This document shows, piece after piece, positions 29,642 through 38,891 of a stretch of DNA of 64,000 nucleotides. The notes beneath the pieces were generated by a model. That model made no database searches, was not told where the DNA came from, and saw only the letters and a program-made list of their open reading frames with translations. The stretch is from Luteimonas fraxinea (GTDB lineage Bacteria; Pseudomonadota; Gammaproteobacteria; Xanthomonadales; Xanthomonadaceae): the NCBI RefSeq assembly GCF_021233355.1, contig NZ_CP089507.1, positions 992,001-1,056,000 on the forward strand. Reading direction: 5' to 3'. A program made the translations under genes and the position numbers. Every line of letters begins with the position of its first letter. Position 1 is the stretch's first letter.

Positions 29642-30045
29642 CATCCGGACGCGCGAAGCGCCGCATCGCGTTGACCACACTGCTGGTGGCTGACTACGAC
29701 GCGGCCATCGCGTGGTACACGCGTGCGCTGGATTTCCGGGTGTTCGAGGATCGCCCGCTCGGCGACGGCAAACGCTGGGTGCAGATCGGCCCCGGCGATG
29801 CGGACGATGCGTCATTGCTGCTGGCGCAGCCTGCCAATGACGCGCAGCGCGAGCGCATCGGCGACCAGACCGGCGGCCGGGTCGACCACTTTCTCTATAC
29901 CGATGACTTCGAACGCGACCATGCGTCGATGACAGCGGCCGGCGTCACCTTTCTCGAAGCGCCGCGCGTCGAGCCCTACGGCACGGTCGCGGTGTTCGTC
30001 GATCTGTACGGCACGAAATGGGATCTGCTGGAGCCTGCCGCATGA
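29638..30045 (+). CDS. VOC/glyoxalase-fold protein
   Basis: 135 residues with two beta-alpha-beta-beta-beta repeats: [24 protein letters not shown] and the second half [24 protein letters not shown] ... [20 protein letters not shown]. It belongs to the vicinal-oxygen-chelate superfamily (glyoxalase/bleomycin-resistance type). Metal ligands of true glyoxalase I are not obvious, so activity cannot be assigned. Overlaps rph and rdgB by 4 bp each, so it is firmly in this operon. Confidence 0.85.
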   Translation: MTSGRAKRRIALTTLLVADYDAAIAWYTRALDFRVFEDRPLGDGKRWVQIGPGDADDASLLLAQPANDAQRERIGDQTGGRVDHFLYTDDFERDHASMTAAGVTFLEAPRVEPYGTVAVFVDLYGTKWDLLEPAA

Positions 30046-30647
30046 AGACCCTCGTCCTGGCCAGCGGCAACGCCGGCAAGCTCCTCGAACTGCGCGCGAT
30101 GCTGGCCGATCTGCCGCTGACGATCGTGCCGCAGCGCGAGCTCGGCGTGGACGATGTGCCGGAGACGGGCACCACCTTCGTCGAGAACGCATTGATCAAG
30201 GCGCGGCATGCCTCGCAGGTCACCGGCCTGCCGGCGCTGGCCGACGACTCCGGCCTGATCGTCGATGCGCTGGGCGGCGCGCCCGGGCTCTACAGCGCGC
30301 GCTATGCCGGCAGCCCGACCGACGATGCTGCCAACAACGCCAAGCTGCTGCAGGCACTCGACGGCCTGCCGGAGGCGCAACGCACCGCCCGCTTCTATGC
30401 GGTAATCGTGCTGCTGCGCCATGCCGACGATCCACAGCCGCTTATCGCCGAAGGCAGCTGGGAAGGCCGCATCCTCGTTGCGCCGCGCGGGCACCACGGC
30501 TTCGGCTACAACCCGGTGTTCCTCGATCCCGCAAAGGGTCTGACCGCGGCCGAGATGCCGCCGGAACAGAAGAACCGCATCAGCCACCGCGCACTGGCGC
30601 TGCAGGCGCTGCGCGACCAGCTGGCCTCGTCCGGCCTGCTGGCCTGA
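30042..30647 (+). CDS. rdgB: Non-canonical purine NTP pyrophosphatase (RdgB/HAM1)
   Basis: 201 residues. Start [21 protein letters not shown] (substrate-loop SGNAGK). Then TFVENALIKARHAS, ALADDSGLIVDALGGAPGLYSARYAG, and C-terminal HHGFGYNPVFLDPA with SHRALAL. Hydrolyses dITP, XTP and ITP to monophosphates, keeping deaminated purines out of DNA. The ATG overlaps the VOC gene stop. Confidence 0.97.
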   Translation: MKTLVLASGNAGKLLELRAMLADLPLTIVPQRELGVDDVPETGTTFVENALIKARHASQVTGLPALADDSGLIVDALGGAPGLYSARYAGSPTDDAANNAKLLQALDGLPEAQRTARFYAVIVLLRHADDPQPLIAEGSWEGRILVAPRGHHGFGYNPVFLDPAKGLTAAEMPPEQKNRISHRALALQALRDQLASSGLLA

Positions 30648-30699
30648 TCGATCGCCGCGCGCACTTGCGCATGCCGCCCGCCGCCCTGACCTTCTGTCG

Positions 30700-31857
30700 A
30701 TGCTGATCCCGCCGCCGCTCTCGCTGTACGTGCACCTGCCCTGGTGCGTGCGCAAATGCCCGTACTGCGATTTCAACTCGCACGAGTTCAAGGGCGGCAC
30801 GCCACCGTTCGACGCCTACGTCGATGCACTGCTGGCCGATCTCGACCAGGACCTGCCGCTGGTCTGGGGCCGCACCGTGCACAGCGTGTTCTTCGGCGGC
30901 GGCACGCCGAGCCTGTTTCCGGCCGACGCGATCGAACGCATCCTGCAGGGCGCGTCCTCGCGGCTGCGATTCGCGCCCGAGGCCGAGATCACGCTGGAGA
31001 CCAATCCCGGCACCGCCGAGCACGGCCGTTTCGAGGATTACCGGCGCGCCGGCGTGAACCGGATCAGCTTCGGCATCCAGACCTTCGACGACGCCACGCT
31101 CAAGAAACTCGGTCGCATCCACGACAGCGCGCAGGCGGCCGCAGCCGTCGATCTGGCCCGCAATGCCGGCTTCGACAATTTCAATCTCGATCTGATGTAC
31201 GCCCTGCCCGACCAGACGCTGGCGATGGCCGAGGCCGATGTGTTGCGCGCGATCGAGCTCGCGCCGACGCACATCTCGCACTACCAGCTCACGCTGGAAC
31301 CCAACACCGTGTTCGCCGCCCGCCCGCCGACCGGCATCCCCGACGACGATCTCGCCTGGGACATGCAGGAACGTTGCCAGGCGCTGCTGGCCGACGCCGG
31401 CTATGCGCAATACGAAGTGTCCGCATATGCGCGCGCCGGACGACAGTGCGCGCACAACCTCAATTACTGGCGCTTCGGCGACTACCTCGGCATCGGCGCC
31501 GGCGCGCACGGCAAGCTCACGCTGGGCAGCGAGCAGACGATCCTGCGCCGCTGGAAATCCAAGCACCCCATTGCGTGGCTGGCAGGCGCCGGCACGCAGG
31601 CCGGCATCGGCGGGGATGAGCGCATCGAGCCGGCGCGTCGTCCGTTCGAGTACATGCTCAATACGCTGCGACTGGTCGACGGCTTCACCCTGTCCGGCTT
31701 CGAGGCCACGACCGGCCTTCCGCCCTCGGCCATTGATGCCCCGCTGGCCATCGCCATCGACAGAGGCTGGTTGCAGCGCGACGCCGACCGGGTGGTGCCG
31801 ACCGAACTCGGCCGGCGTTTCACCAACGACGTCGTCGCCCTGTTCCTCGAAGACTGA
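30700..31857 (+). CDS. hemW: HemW-like radical SAM heme chaperone
   Basis: 385 residues. Radical SAM cysteines CVRKCPYC at 16, 20 and 23, preceded by LSLYVHLPWC. Then VFFGGGTPSLF, ITLETNPGTAE, RISFGIQTFDD, FNLDLMYALPDQT and HISHYQLTLEPNTVF, with GIGAGAHGKL near the C-terminal domain. HemW binds heme and delivers it to respiratory enzymes; it is often misnamed coproporphyrinogen oxidase. It belongs with rph-rdgB on the same strand, 52 bp after rdgB. Confidence 0.95.
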   Translation: MLIPPPLSLYVHLPWCVRKCPYCDFNSHEFKGGTPPFDAYVDALLADLDQDLPLVWGRTVHSVFFGGGTPSLFPADAIERILQGASSRLRFAPEAEITLETNPGTAEHGRFEDYRRAGVNRISFGIQTFDDATLKKLGRIHDSAQAAAAVDLARNAGFDNFNLDLMYALPDQTLAMAEADVLRAIELAPTHISHYQLTLEPNTVFAARPPTGIPDDDLAWDMQERCQALLADAGYAQYEVSAYARAGRQCAHNLNYWRFGDYLGIGAGAHGKLTLGSEQTILRRWKSKHPIAWLAGAGTQAGIGGDERIEPARRPFEYMLNTLRLVDGFTLSGFEATTGLPPSAIDAPLAIAIDRGWLQRDADRVVPTELGRRFTNDVVALFLED

Positions 31858-32016
31858 CGCCGCGCGCAGCCGCCTGCCGCAACGCAGCAGGCGCGTGGCC
31901 GGTGCCGCCAGCACGATCCGTTATTACCAACCGGATGCCCCGCCCGCGCGCGGGCTGCCACTTGTGTTCGCACGCCAGTGGTGACGGCCGCGCGCGCATG
32001 CTAAAGAATGTGATCG

Positions 32017-34308
32017 ATGCCCAGCCCGGCAACCGGAATGCCTGCGACCGCACACTACCCACCACCGCCCCGTTCGCTTGCCGCGGCAGGCCTGCCCCCG
32101 CGCGTGCGCCGCACGCTCGAGCGTGCGCTGTCGTTCGTGTCCAACGAACTCGATGGCGGCCTCTCCAGCCTCGTGTCCGAGTTCGAACAGGAACTGTTCC
32201 GGCTTGCCGACCATGCGCGCAATCCGGGCCTCGAATCGGGCTACATGGCCACGCTGCGTGCGTTCCGCGCCAATCGCGCCGACCTCTTGCCGCGGTTCCT
32301 GCTCGCACTGGAAGGCTCGATTGCGGCCATCCGTACACCTGCGCCGCCTCCGCCGCCGACGCCGCTGGACACCGCCTCGTTCGGGCCGCTGAGCCTGGTC
32401 GAAGACACGGTGATGGACGAAGGCACGGTGCTGCGCGAGATCGCGAGCCGCCAGGAAGGCCGCGCGAATCTGTCGCTGCATCTGCTGGGCCAGCGCTTCG
32501 GCGTGCTCGCCGCCTCGCCCGCCTTCGATGCCGAGCGCCTCCCGCTGGGCCCGCAGTGCCTGTGCCGGGCGATCGCCTCGGCCGCCCGCATGCTCGAGAT
32601 CGAGCACGACGCGCGGTTGTTGCTCTACCGCATTTTCGACCGGGTGGTGATGCCCGGTTATGCCCGTGTCCTCGAGCGCCTGGATGCGCAGCTCGCCGAC
32701 GACGGCATCCTGCCCTCGCTGACGTTCGTGCCGATGCGCGCGCGGGCCGAGGCCGTCGAACCCAAGGAAGCTTCCCGCGTGGCAAGGACTGCCGAAACCG
32801 TTGAAATGCCACGCCCGCAGGTGGACGACGCCCAGCGTCCGTACACCGGCTGGGGCGAACCCGAGACCGTCGACGACGACGAGGCGGACGATGCGCAGTC
32901 GCACGAGGCTGCCTACGCGCGCCTGCAGGCGCTGATGTCCGGACGCCGCGAACTGCTGCGCAAGTTCCAGCCGCGCACCGACTCTCCGCTGCCGCGCCGC
33001 CAGCTGGCGACCAGTGAAGTGTCCGATGCGCTCCGGCAACTCCAGCAGCAGCCGCAGGGCGGTGGCCGCACTCTGGTGGAGATCAAGCGTTCGCTGCTCG
33101 CGCAGGCACGTCAGCGCAGCGGCGAAGGCGCGATGCTGGCGCCGCAGGACGAAGACGCGTTCGAACTGCTCGGCATGCTCTACGGGCACATCGAACAGGA
33201 AATCCGCAGCGAGGCGCCGGCCGCGCCGCTGGTGCGCGAACTGCAGATCCCGGTGCTGCGTGCGGCCCTGCAGGACCATTCCTTCTTCACCCGCCAGCGC
33301 CACCCCGCGCGCCAGCTGCTCAACACCGTCGCCGAGAGCGCCGCCAACTGGCACGACGACACCGCCTTCGATCCGCGCGTGCAGGCCGCCCTGCGTGCTG
33401 CGGTCGCGTTCGTGGTCGGCAACTACGAAGGCGACGTCGCCGTATTCGCCGAAGGCAATGCGCGCGTGCAGGCACAACTGCAGACGCAGGCCCGCACCGC
33501 CGAGCTGCAGGAGCGTCGCCACATCGAGGCCGCCCGTGGTCGCGAGAAGCTGGCCGCCGCGCGCGCACGTGCCGACGAGCTGATGCAGGGCATCGTCGGC
33601 GACCGTCGCCTGCCGCGCTTCTCGCGCGCGCTGCTCGATCAAGCCTGGGCCGACGTGCTCACGCTGACCCTGCTGCGTCACGGCGAATCGTCCAGCGAGG
33701 CCGAACACCAGCTGCGGATGACCCGCCGCATCGTCGAAGCATCGCTCGACGCGGTGCCGCGCGCGGACGAAGCACTGCAGTCCGATGTCGAATCCGCGCT
33801 CGGCCAGGTCGGCTACCACGGCGAGGAGGCGACCGTGATCGCCCAGCGCCTGACCAGCCATCGCAGCGACGAGGACGATGCCGCGTCGCGCACCGAACTG
33901 GCGATGAAGCTCAAGGCGCGCGCGCGTCTGGGCGAGGAAGCCGGCGCCGCACGCCGCGAAAAGCCGCCGGTGCGCACGGCCGAGGAACAGGCGCAGTACG
34001 ACCACCTGCGCACGCTGCCGTTCGGCACCTGGATCGAATTCACTACCAACCAGCAGGGCGACATGGTTCGCCGTCGCATGTCCTGGTACAGCCCGATCAC
34101 CGACCACGTGCTGTTCGTCAACCAGCGTGGGCAGCGCACGGGCGAGCAGTCGATGGACGCCGTCGCACGACTGATGGCGACCGGCAATGCCCGCGTCGTG
34201 ACCGCTGACCGCGGGCACCTCGTCGACCGCGCCTGGCAGGCCGCGATGGGCGCCCTGCGCAGCTTCGCCGGCCGCGGTGAAAGCCGCACTTCGGAGGTGA
34301 CGGCATGA
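32017..34308 (+). CDS. DUF1631 family protein
   Basis: 763 residues, soluble, no signal peptide or membrane helix. DUF1631 features: ALSFVSNELDGGLSSLVSEFEQELF near the N-terminus, a low-complexity linker, and a C-terminal GTWIEFTTNQQGDMVRRRMSWYSPITDHVLFVNQRGQ, which resembles a PilZ-like barrel. Such proteins are sometimes mislabelled thymidine phosphorylase. The gene overlaps a PilZ gene (ATGA), suggesting a shared role in cyclic-di-GMP or RNA/envelope biology; function is not known. The start among nearby Met codons is uncertain. Confidence 0.85.
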   Translation: MPSPATGMPATAHYPPPPRSLAAAGLPPRVRRTLERALSFVSNELDGGLSSLVSEFEQELFRLADHARNPGLESGYMATLRAFRANRADLLPRFLLALEGSIAAIRTPAPPPPPTPLDTASFGPLSLVEDTVMDEGTVLREIASRQEGRANLSLHLLGQRFGVLAASPAFDAERLPLGPQCLCRAIASAARMLEIEHDARLLLYRIFDRVVMPGYARVLERLDAQLADDGILPSLTFVPMRARAEAVEPKEASRVARTAETVEMPRPQVDDAQRPYTGWGEPETVDDDEADDAQSHEAAYARLQALMSGRRELLRKFQPRTDSPLPRRQLATSEVSDALRQLQQQPQGGGRTLVEIKRSLLAQARQRSGEGAMLAPQDEDAFELLGMLYGHIEQEIRSEAPAAPLVRELQIPVLRAALQDHSFFTRQRHPARQLLNTVAESAANWHDDTAFDPRVQAALRAAVAFVVGNYEGDVAVFAEGNARVQAQLQTQARTAELQERRHIEAARGREKLAAARARADELMQGIVGDRRLPRFSRALLDQAWADVLTLTLLRHGESSSEAEHQLRMTRRIVEASLDAVPRADEALQSDVESALGQVGYHGEEATVIAQRLTSHRSDEDDAASRTELAMKLKARARLGEEAGAARREKPPVRTAEEQAQYDHLRTLPFGTWIEFTTNQQGDMVRRRMSWYSPITDHVLFVNQRGQRTGEQSMDAVARLMATGNARVVTADRGHLVDRAWQAAMGALRSFAGRGESRTSEVTA

Positions 34309-34649
34309 TGCAGGAGTTCCGCCGCGCGAAGCGTCGCAAGGCGCCGGACGTGATCCTGGTGACCGACGCGATGACCGCCCGCGTCATCGGCCGCGTCGGC
34401 AACCTGTCGGAGACCGGCATGCTGCTGATCGCCAGCGAGCCGTTCGTCGAGGACGCGCTGTATCAGTTGTCCTTCACCCTACCTGATGCGCCGGACGCGC
34501 CGGTCGAGATCGGCGCGCATCTGTTGTGGCTCGACGATGCGACGCTTGCCGGGGCCAGTTGGGCGGGTTTCCGCTTCATCGCGACGACACCATCGCTGGC
34601 GCACCGGTTGCAGGGGTGGGTCAATGCGCCGGGGAGTCATTACGCCTGA
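34305..34649 (+). CDS. PilZ-domain protein
   Basis: 114 residues, a single PilZ barrel. RRAKRRKAPDVILVTDA carries the N-terminal RxxR-type arginines and IGRVGNLSETGMLLIAS the D/NxSxxG motif (here NLSETG), both needed for cyclic-di-GMP binding in this family; then a hydrophobic strand GAHLLWLDDATLAGASWAGFRF. Overlaps the DUF1631 gene by 4 bp and ends the operon. It could be a cyclic-di-GMP effector; binding is inferred from motifs only. Confidence 0.88.
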   Translation: MMQEFRRAKRRKAPDVILVTDAMTARVIGRVGNLSETGMLLIASEPFVEDALYQLSFTLPDAPDAPVEIGAHLLWLDDATLAGASWAGFRFIATTPSLAHRLQGWVNAPGSHYA

Positions 34650-35498
34650 CGTTTACGCTGCCGATTCTGACGTTCGTTGAGATCTCCCGAGACGCGATCT
34701 CGCCGGTGGGCTCCCTAGCGCTAAGCGTGCGAGAGACCCGCTTCTGATTTCCGATCCGCCGTTGCGGCTGTCACTCACCCGTAGGGCGCCGCACAGGACG
34801 TGCGGCGTTTTCCGACCGAGGCAGGATGCCGAGTCGGAAAATCCCGGTGCGCTAAGAGCCGCGGGCTTCGGACGTGTCGGGGAGACGTTTTTCTTTGGTT
34901 CCGTTTCTTTGACTCGCATCTTCGATGCTCGCCCCTTCGGGGCCGGCTGCGCCGTTCGCGCTGCGCGCGTAGGCGTCAACCAAAAGAAATGAACTCGGCC
35001 GCGTCAGCGGACGAGAGCGGTTGATCTTGCTCCGCGCTGGGGCGGGTCGCTCCGCAATCAAAAGCGAACATCAAAGTCCAACGCTTCCACTCACCTTGCG
35101 GCGAGCGGGTTCATTTCTTTTGCTGGACCCACGCACGCAGTGCGAACGGCGCAGCCGGCCCCGAAGGGGCGAGCATCGAAGATGCGAGTCAAAGAAACGG
35201 AACCAAAGAAAAGGGCCAGCCCCGACGGAGCAAATCCGGCCAGTCATTCGTTCCGGGATTTTTCGACTCGCCATCCTGGCTCGGTCGAAAAACGCCGCAC
35301 ATCCTTGTGCGGCGCCCTACGGGTCTGCAGTCATCGGCATGACGTCGCGATCTCGCACAGCAAAAGCATGGTCCTAGGCAGATGCGACAAGCAGCACTTG
35401 CCCAACCGCCTGCAAAACGCAGGAAAGAAGCGCACAGAACAACACCCCTCCGTCAATACGGCAGAATAGGCCGATCCACTCGCCGCCCCGGGATCAAG
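34650..35498. other. 849-bp intergenic region
   Basis: Apart from the inverted repeat, the first 125 bp hold no recognisable element, and 35325-35498 contain only the presumed leader of pepQ. No protein or RNA gene is supported. Confidence 0.7.
34777..35324. repeat. Large inverted repeat (218 and 216 bp arms) in a gene-free region
   Basis: Left arm 34777-34994 and right arm 35109-35324 are near-copies in opposite orientation, separated by about 114 bp. The outer ends (ACCCGTAGGGCGCCGCACA) and an inner block of more than 60 bp (GGTTCCGTTTCTTTGACTCG and beyond) are essentially identical; the middle differs. Each arm contains smaller hairpins: GCCGCAC/GTGCGGC, a TTTTCCGAC/GTCGGAAAA pair and CCCC-TTCG-GGGC. 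No transposase is present. It sits between the PilZ and pepQ genes. Short open frames here are explained by the repeat, not by coding signal. Confidence 0.9.
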
Positions 35499-36851
35499 AT
35501 GTCTACGCCTGCTTCGTCCGCCGCCAGCCTATACGCCGACCACCTTGCGGCGCTGCAGGCGCGCACCGCCACCGCGCTCGAGCGCGCGGGCCTGGAACAT
35601 CTCGTCATTCCCAGCGGCACGCTGCACTACCAGATGTTCGACGACCGCGACTACCCGTACGCGGTCAATCCGCAATTCAAGGCCTGGCTGCCGTTGACGC
35701 GCAATCCGGGCAGCTGGCTGGTGATCACGCCAGGCGCGCGACCGAAGCTGGTGTATCTGCAGCCGCGCGATTACTGGCATGTCGTGCCGGAAGCGCCGTC
35801 GGGCTATTGGGTCGAGCACTTCGACATCGTCGTGATCCGCAAGCCCGAAGACGCGCAGCAGCATCTGCCGAAGAACGCGGCGCGCTGCGCGATTCTCGGT
35901 GAGCCGCAGAGTGCGCTGGGGCATTACGGCGCCTACAAGCCGAACAATCCGCAGGCGGTCATCGACCATCTCGACTACCACCGTGCGTTCAAGACCCCGT
36001 ACGAACTGTCGATGCTGCGCGAAGCGTCGCGTCGCGGCGTGCGTGCGCATGCGGCGGCCGAGCGTGCGTTCCGCGCAGGCGCCAGCGAGTTCGGAATCCA
36101 CTTGGCCTATTGCCAGGCGGCCGGTCAGGACGCAAACGAACTGCCTTACGGCAACATCGTCGCGCTCAACGAGCATGCGGCAGTGCTGCACTACACCGAG
36201 CTCGGGCGCCTGCCGCCCGATCCGGTGCGCAGCTTCCTGATCGATGCTGGCGCGAGTCACGCCGGCTACGCTGCCGACATCACCCGGACCTACGCCACCG
36301 ATACCGGCAGCGAGTTCCAGGCGATGATCGAAGCGGTCGACACCGCGCAGCAGGCGATGGTCGCGCAGGTGCGCAGCGGCACCGACTACAAGCAGATGCA
36401 TCTCGATGCGCACCTCGCCCTCGCCGGCGTGCTGCGCGATTTCGGTCTGATCAAGGTGTCGCCGGAAGCCGCGCTGGCCACCGGCGTCAGCGCCGCATTC
36501 TTCCCGCACGGCCTCGGCCACGGCATCGGCCTGCAGGTGCACGACGTGGCCGGCTTCGCGGCGTCGGAGACCGGCGGCGTCATCGCCAAGCCCGATGGCC
36601 ATCCGTTCCTGCGCCTGACCCGCGTGCTGGAGCCGGGGATGGTCGTGACCATCGAACCGGGTGTCTACGTCGTCGACATGCTGCTCGAGGACCTGAAGGC
36701 GGCCGGCCACGGCGACAGCATCGACTGGGATCGCATCGAAGCCTTCCGTCCCTACGGCGGCATCCGCATCGAGGACGATGTGGTCTGCACTGACGACGCG
36801 CCCGAGAACCTCACGCGCGATGCGTGGGCGGAAGAGAACGCGGCCGCCTGA
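35499..36851 (+). CDS. pepQ: Xaa-Pro dipeptidase (PepQ)
   Basis: 450 residues. Start MSTPASSAASLYADHLAAL after a GGGATCAAG leader. M24B metallopeptidase with two metal-ligand aspartates in FLIDAGASHAGYAADITRTY, histidine in PHGLGHGIGLQVHDV, and glutamates in VVTIEPGVYVVD and IRIEDDVVCT. N-terminal domain (LHYQMFDDRDYPYAVNPQFKA is part) is typical of the proteobacterial PepQ/OPAA type. Cleaves X-Pro dipeptides. Convergent with pepP, a related enzyme. Confidence 0.94.
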   Translation: MSTPASSAASLYADHLAALQARTATALERAGLEHLVIPSGTLHYQMFDDRDYPYAVNPQFKAWLPLTRNPGSWLVITPGARPKLVYLQPRDYWHVVPEAPSGYWVEHFDIVVIRKPEDAQQHLPKNAARCAILGEPQSALGHYGAYKPNNPQAVIDHLDYHRAFKTPYELSMLREASRRGVRAHAAAERAFRAGASEFGIHLAYCQAAGQDANELPYGNIVALNEHAAVLHYTELGRLPPDPVRSFLIDAGASHAGYAADITRTYATDTGSEFQAMIEAVDTAQQAMVAQVRSGTDYKQMHLDAHLALAGVLRDFGLIKVSPEAALATGVSAAFFPHGLGHGIGLQVHDVAGFAASETGGVIAKPDGHPFLRLTRVLEPGMVVTIEPGVYVVDMLLEDLKAAGHGDSIDWDRIEAFRPYGGIRIEDDVVCTDDAPENLTRDAWAEENAAA

Positions 36852-36929
36852 TCACGACGGGCGCGTCGAGCGCCCGCTGACACCTCAAGATGAAGCGCGC
36901 CAGGCGCGCTGCGGACCGAACACGCGCGC

Positions 36930-38255
36930 TTATTTGCGCGCCATGAAATCCTCGATCTCGTCTGCCGTGCGCGCCAGACCGGTCGTCAGCACGTCATGCC
37001 CGGTCTTCGTCACCAGCACGTCGTCCTCAGTCCGGATCCCGATACCGCGCCACTTCGCATCGACGCTGGTGTCGTCGGTCGACACGTACAGGCCGGGCTC
37101 GATGGTGAACACCATGCCCGGCTCGAGCAGACGCGATTCGCCTTCGATGCGGTAGTCACCGACGTCGTGCACGTCAAGACCGATCCAGTGCCCGGTCTTG
37201 TGGCGATAGAACCGCTTGTAGCTGCCGTCGGCGATGTTCTTCGCCAGCTTGCCCTTCAACAGGCCGAGCCGCAGCAGGCCTTCGGTCAGCGCTTCGACCG
37301 CGGCGTTGTGGCCGGCCTCGTACGCGACACCCGGCCGCGCCTGCGCCAGCGCGGCCTGCTGCGCGGATTCGACGACTTCGTGCAGGGCACGCTGCGCAGC
37401 CGTGAAACGGCCGTTGACCGGGAAGGTTCGGGTGATGTCGGCCGCATAGCCGCGATATTCGGCACCGGCATCGATCAGTACCAGGTCGCCGTCGCGCGCC
37501 TGCGCGTTGTTAGCGCGGTAATGCAGCACGCAGGCGTTGGCGCCCGCACCGACGATGCTTTCGTAGGCGGGACTCGCGTCGTGGCGACGGAACACGTACT
37601 CCAGCTCGGCCTGCAGCGCGTACTCATGGATGCCGGGACGCGCCGCGCGCATCGCCGCCGCATGCGCATCGACGCTGATCTTCGCCGCGCGCCGCATGAG
37701 CTTGAGCTCGCCGGCGTCCTTGAACAGACGCATCTCGTCGAGCAGATGACCCAGTTCCAGGAATTCGTGCGGTGGCTGCGCACCGACCCGCACCTGCGCA
37801 CGCACGCGGTTGAGCCAGCCGATCAGCTGCAGGTCGAATTCGGTATCGCGGCCGAAGTGGTAATAGACGCGCGTGCGCCCTTCGAGCAGGCCGGGCAGAA
37901 TCTCGTCGAGATCGTCGATCGGATACGCATCGTCCATGCCCAGCGCTTCGACGGCGCCCTCTGGACCGACCCGCGGACCGTCCCAGCCTTCGCGCTCCAG
38001 GTCGCGTTCGCGGCAGAACAGCAGCGCCTCGCCGTGCTTGCGGCCCGGCACCAGCACCAGCACCGCGTCGGGTTCGGCGAAGCCGGTGAGATACCAGAGG
38101 TCGGAATCCTGCCGGTAGGCGTGATGCGTATCGCGGCTGCGCACCCGCTCGGGCGCGCTGGCCAGCACGAGGATCGCGTTGTCGCCGACCAGCCGCATCA
38201 GCTGGCGCCGACGCTTCTCGTAGGTGGCCGCGGTGATGCCGGTCGCGCTCGCCAT
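36930..38255 (-). CDS. pepP: Xaa-Pro aminopeptidase (PepP)
   Basis: 441 residues. N-terminal domain YRQDSDLWYLTGFAEPDAVLVL, catalytic domain with metal ligands D/D in LVLIDAGAEYRGYAADITRTFP, H in HKTGHWIGLDVHDVG, E in VFTIEPGLYV and E in IGIRTEDDVLVT. Removes N-terminal residues before proline. Start MASATGITAATYEKRRRQLM overlaps the end of the YgfB-like gene upstream by no more than a few bases (stop 38257 lies just beyond), so the two are co-transcribed as in E. coli. Confidence 0.95.
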   Translation of the reverse strand: MASATGITAATYEKRRRQLMRLVGDNAILVLASAPERVRSRDTHHAYRQDSDLWYLTGFAEPDAVLVLVPGRKHGEALLFCRERDLEREGWDGPRVGPEGAVEALGMDDAYPIDDLDEILPGLLEGRTRVYYHFGRDTEFDLQLIGWLNRVRAQVRVGAQPPHEFLELGHLLDEMRLFKDAGELKLMRRAAKISVDAHAAAMRAARPGIHEYALQAELEYVFRRHDASPAYESIVGAGANACVLHYRANNAQARDGDLVLIDAGAEYRGYAADITRTFPVNGRFTAAQRALHEVVESAQQAALAQARPGVAYEAGHNAAVEALTEGLLRLGLLKGKLAKNIADGSYKRFYRHKTGHWIGLDVHDVGDYRIEGESRLLEPGMVFTIEPGLYVSTDDTSVDAKWRGIGIRTEDDVLVTKTGHDVLTTGLARTADEIEDFMARK

Positions 38256-38256
38256 G

Positions 38257-38838
38257 TCAGTTCAGCCGATTGCGGTGACGCGGCCCCAATGCGGCGTCGC
38301 CATGCAGCAACAGCGCCGCCACGCGCACGAACTCTTCGATCTCGGTCAGCGCGTCTTCTTCGACCGCATCGTCTTCGTCGTCTGGATCCGGCTGTGCCGC
38401 CGCCAGACGCGCCAGGTCGGCCAGCGCCTCGTTGCCTTCTTCCGACAGCGACGAACGCTCGCCCGCGGCCAGGCCGAAGCCGCCGAGAAATCCACGACAC
38501 CAGTCGAACAACGCGGCGCTGCGCACCGACAGCGGTTCGCCGTCTTCGGGCATCAGCAGTGCGAATGCGAAATCACGATCTTCCAGCTGGGTGGCGGTGG
38601 CCACGCGCATCCGGTCGAGCGCGCTGCCGGCCGCGGGTGCGGGCAGCGCGGCGTCTGCCAGCACCGGCGCCAACCAGGCGGCCAGATCGTCGCCACCGCC
38701 CGCCAACCAGCCGCTGAGACCCCCATGCAGTTCGCTGCCGGGCATCGCCAGTTGGAGGTGGCGGATCTCGGCGTCGACTTCGGCAAGGCTGGGCAGGGTT
38801 TCGGACACGGTTGGCACTCTCGGGCAGGGGTGCGCCAT
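38257..38838 (-). CDS. YgfB/YecA (UPF0149) family protein
   Basis: About 193 residues if started at MAHPCPRVPTV; other possible starts are an ATG at 38853 and a GTG about 18 bp further in. Contains LHGGLSGWLAGGGDD, CRGFLGGFGL near the centre, and an acidic stretch (PDPDDEDDAVEEDALTEIEEF). The UPF0149 family has a poorly known role; in Pseudomonas and E. coli it precedes pepP, as here. Opposite strand of the GGDEF-EAL gene. Confidence 0.88.
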   Translation of the reverse strand: MAHPCPRVPTVSETLPSLAEVDAEIRHLQLAMPGSELHGGLSGWLAGGGDDLAAWLAPVLADAALPAPAAGSALDRMRVATATQLEDRDFAFALLMPEDGEPLSVRSAALFDWCRGFLGGFGLAAGERSSLSEEGNEALADLARLAAAQPDPDDEDDAVEEDALTEIEEFVRVAALLLHGDAALGPRHRNRLN

Positions 38839-38891
38839 TCTACCAATGGCCATCCTGTGACCGTGCGCACGCTTGTTGCCGGACCGCCGGC

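Noticed and set aside
34762..35337. Short open frames inside the inverted repeat (such as MRLSLTRRAPHRTCGVF)
   Set aside because: They exist in several frames and both strands of a hairpin-rich repeat, without ribosome sites or codon bias.
36858..36876. Hairpin CGGGCGC/GCGCCCG between pepQ and pepP as terminator
   Set aside because: No T run on either strand; short GC-rich stems arise by chance in this genome.
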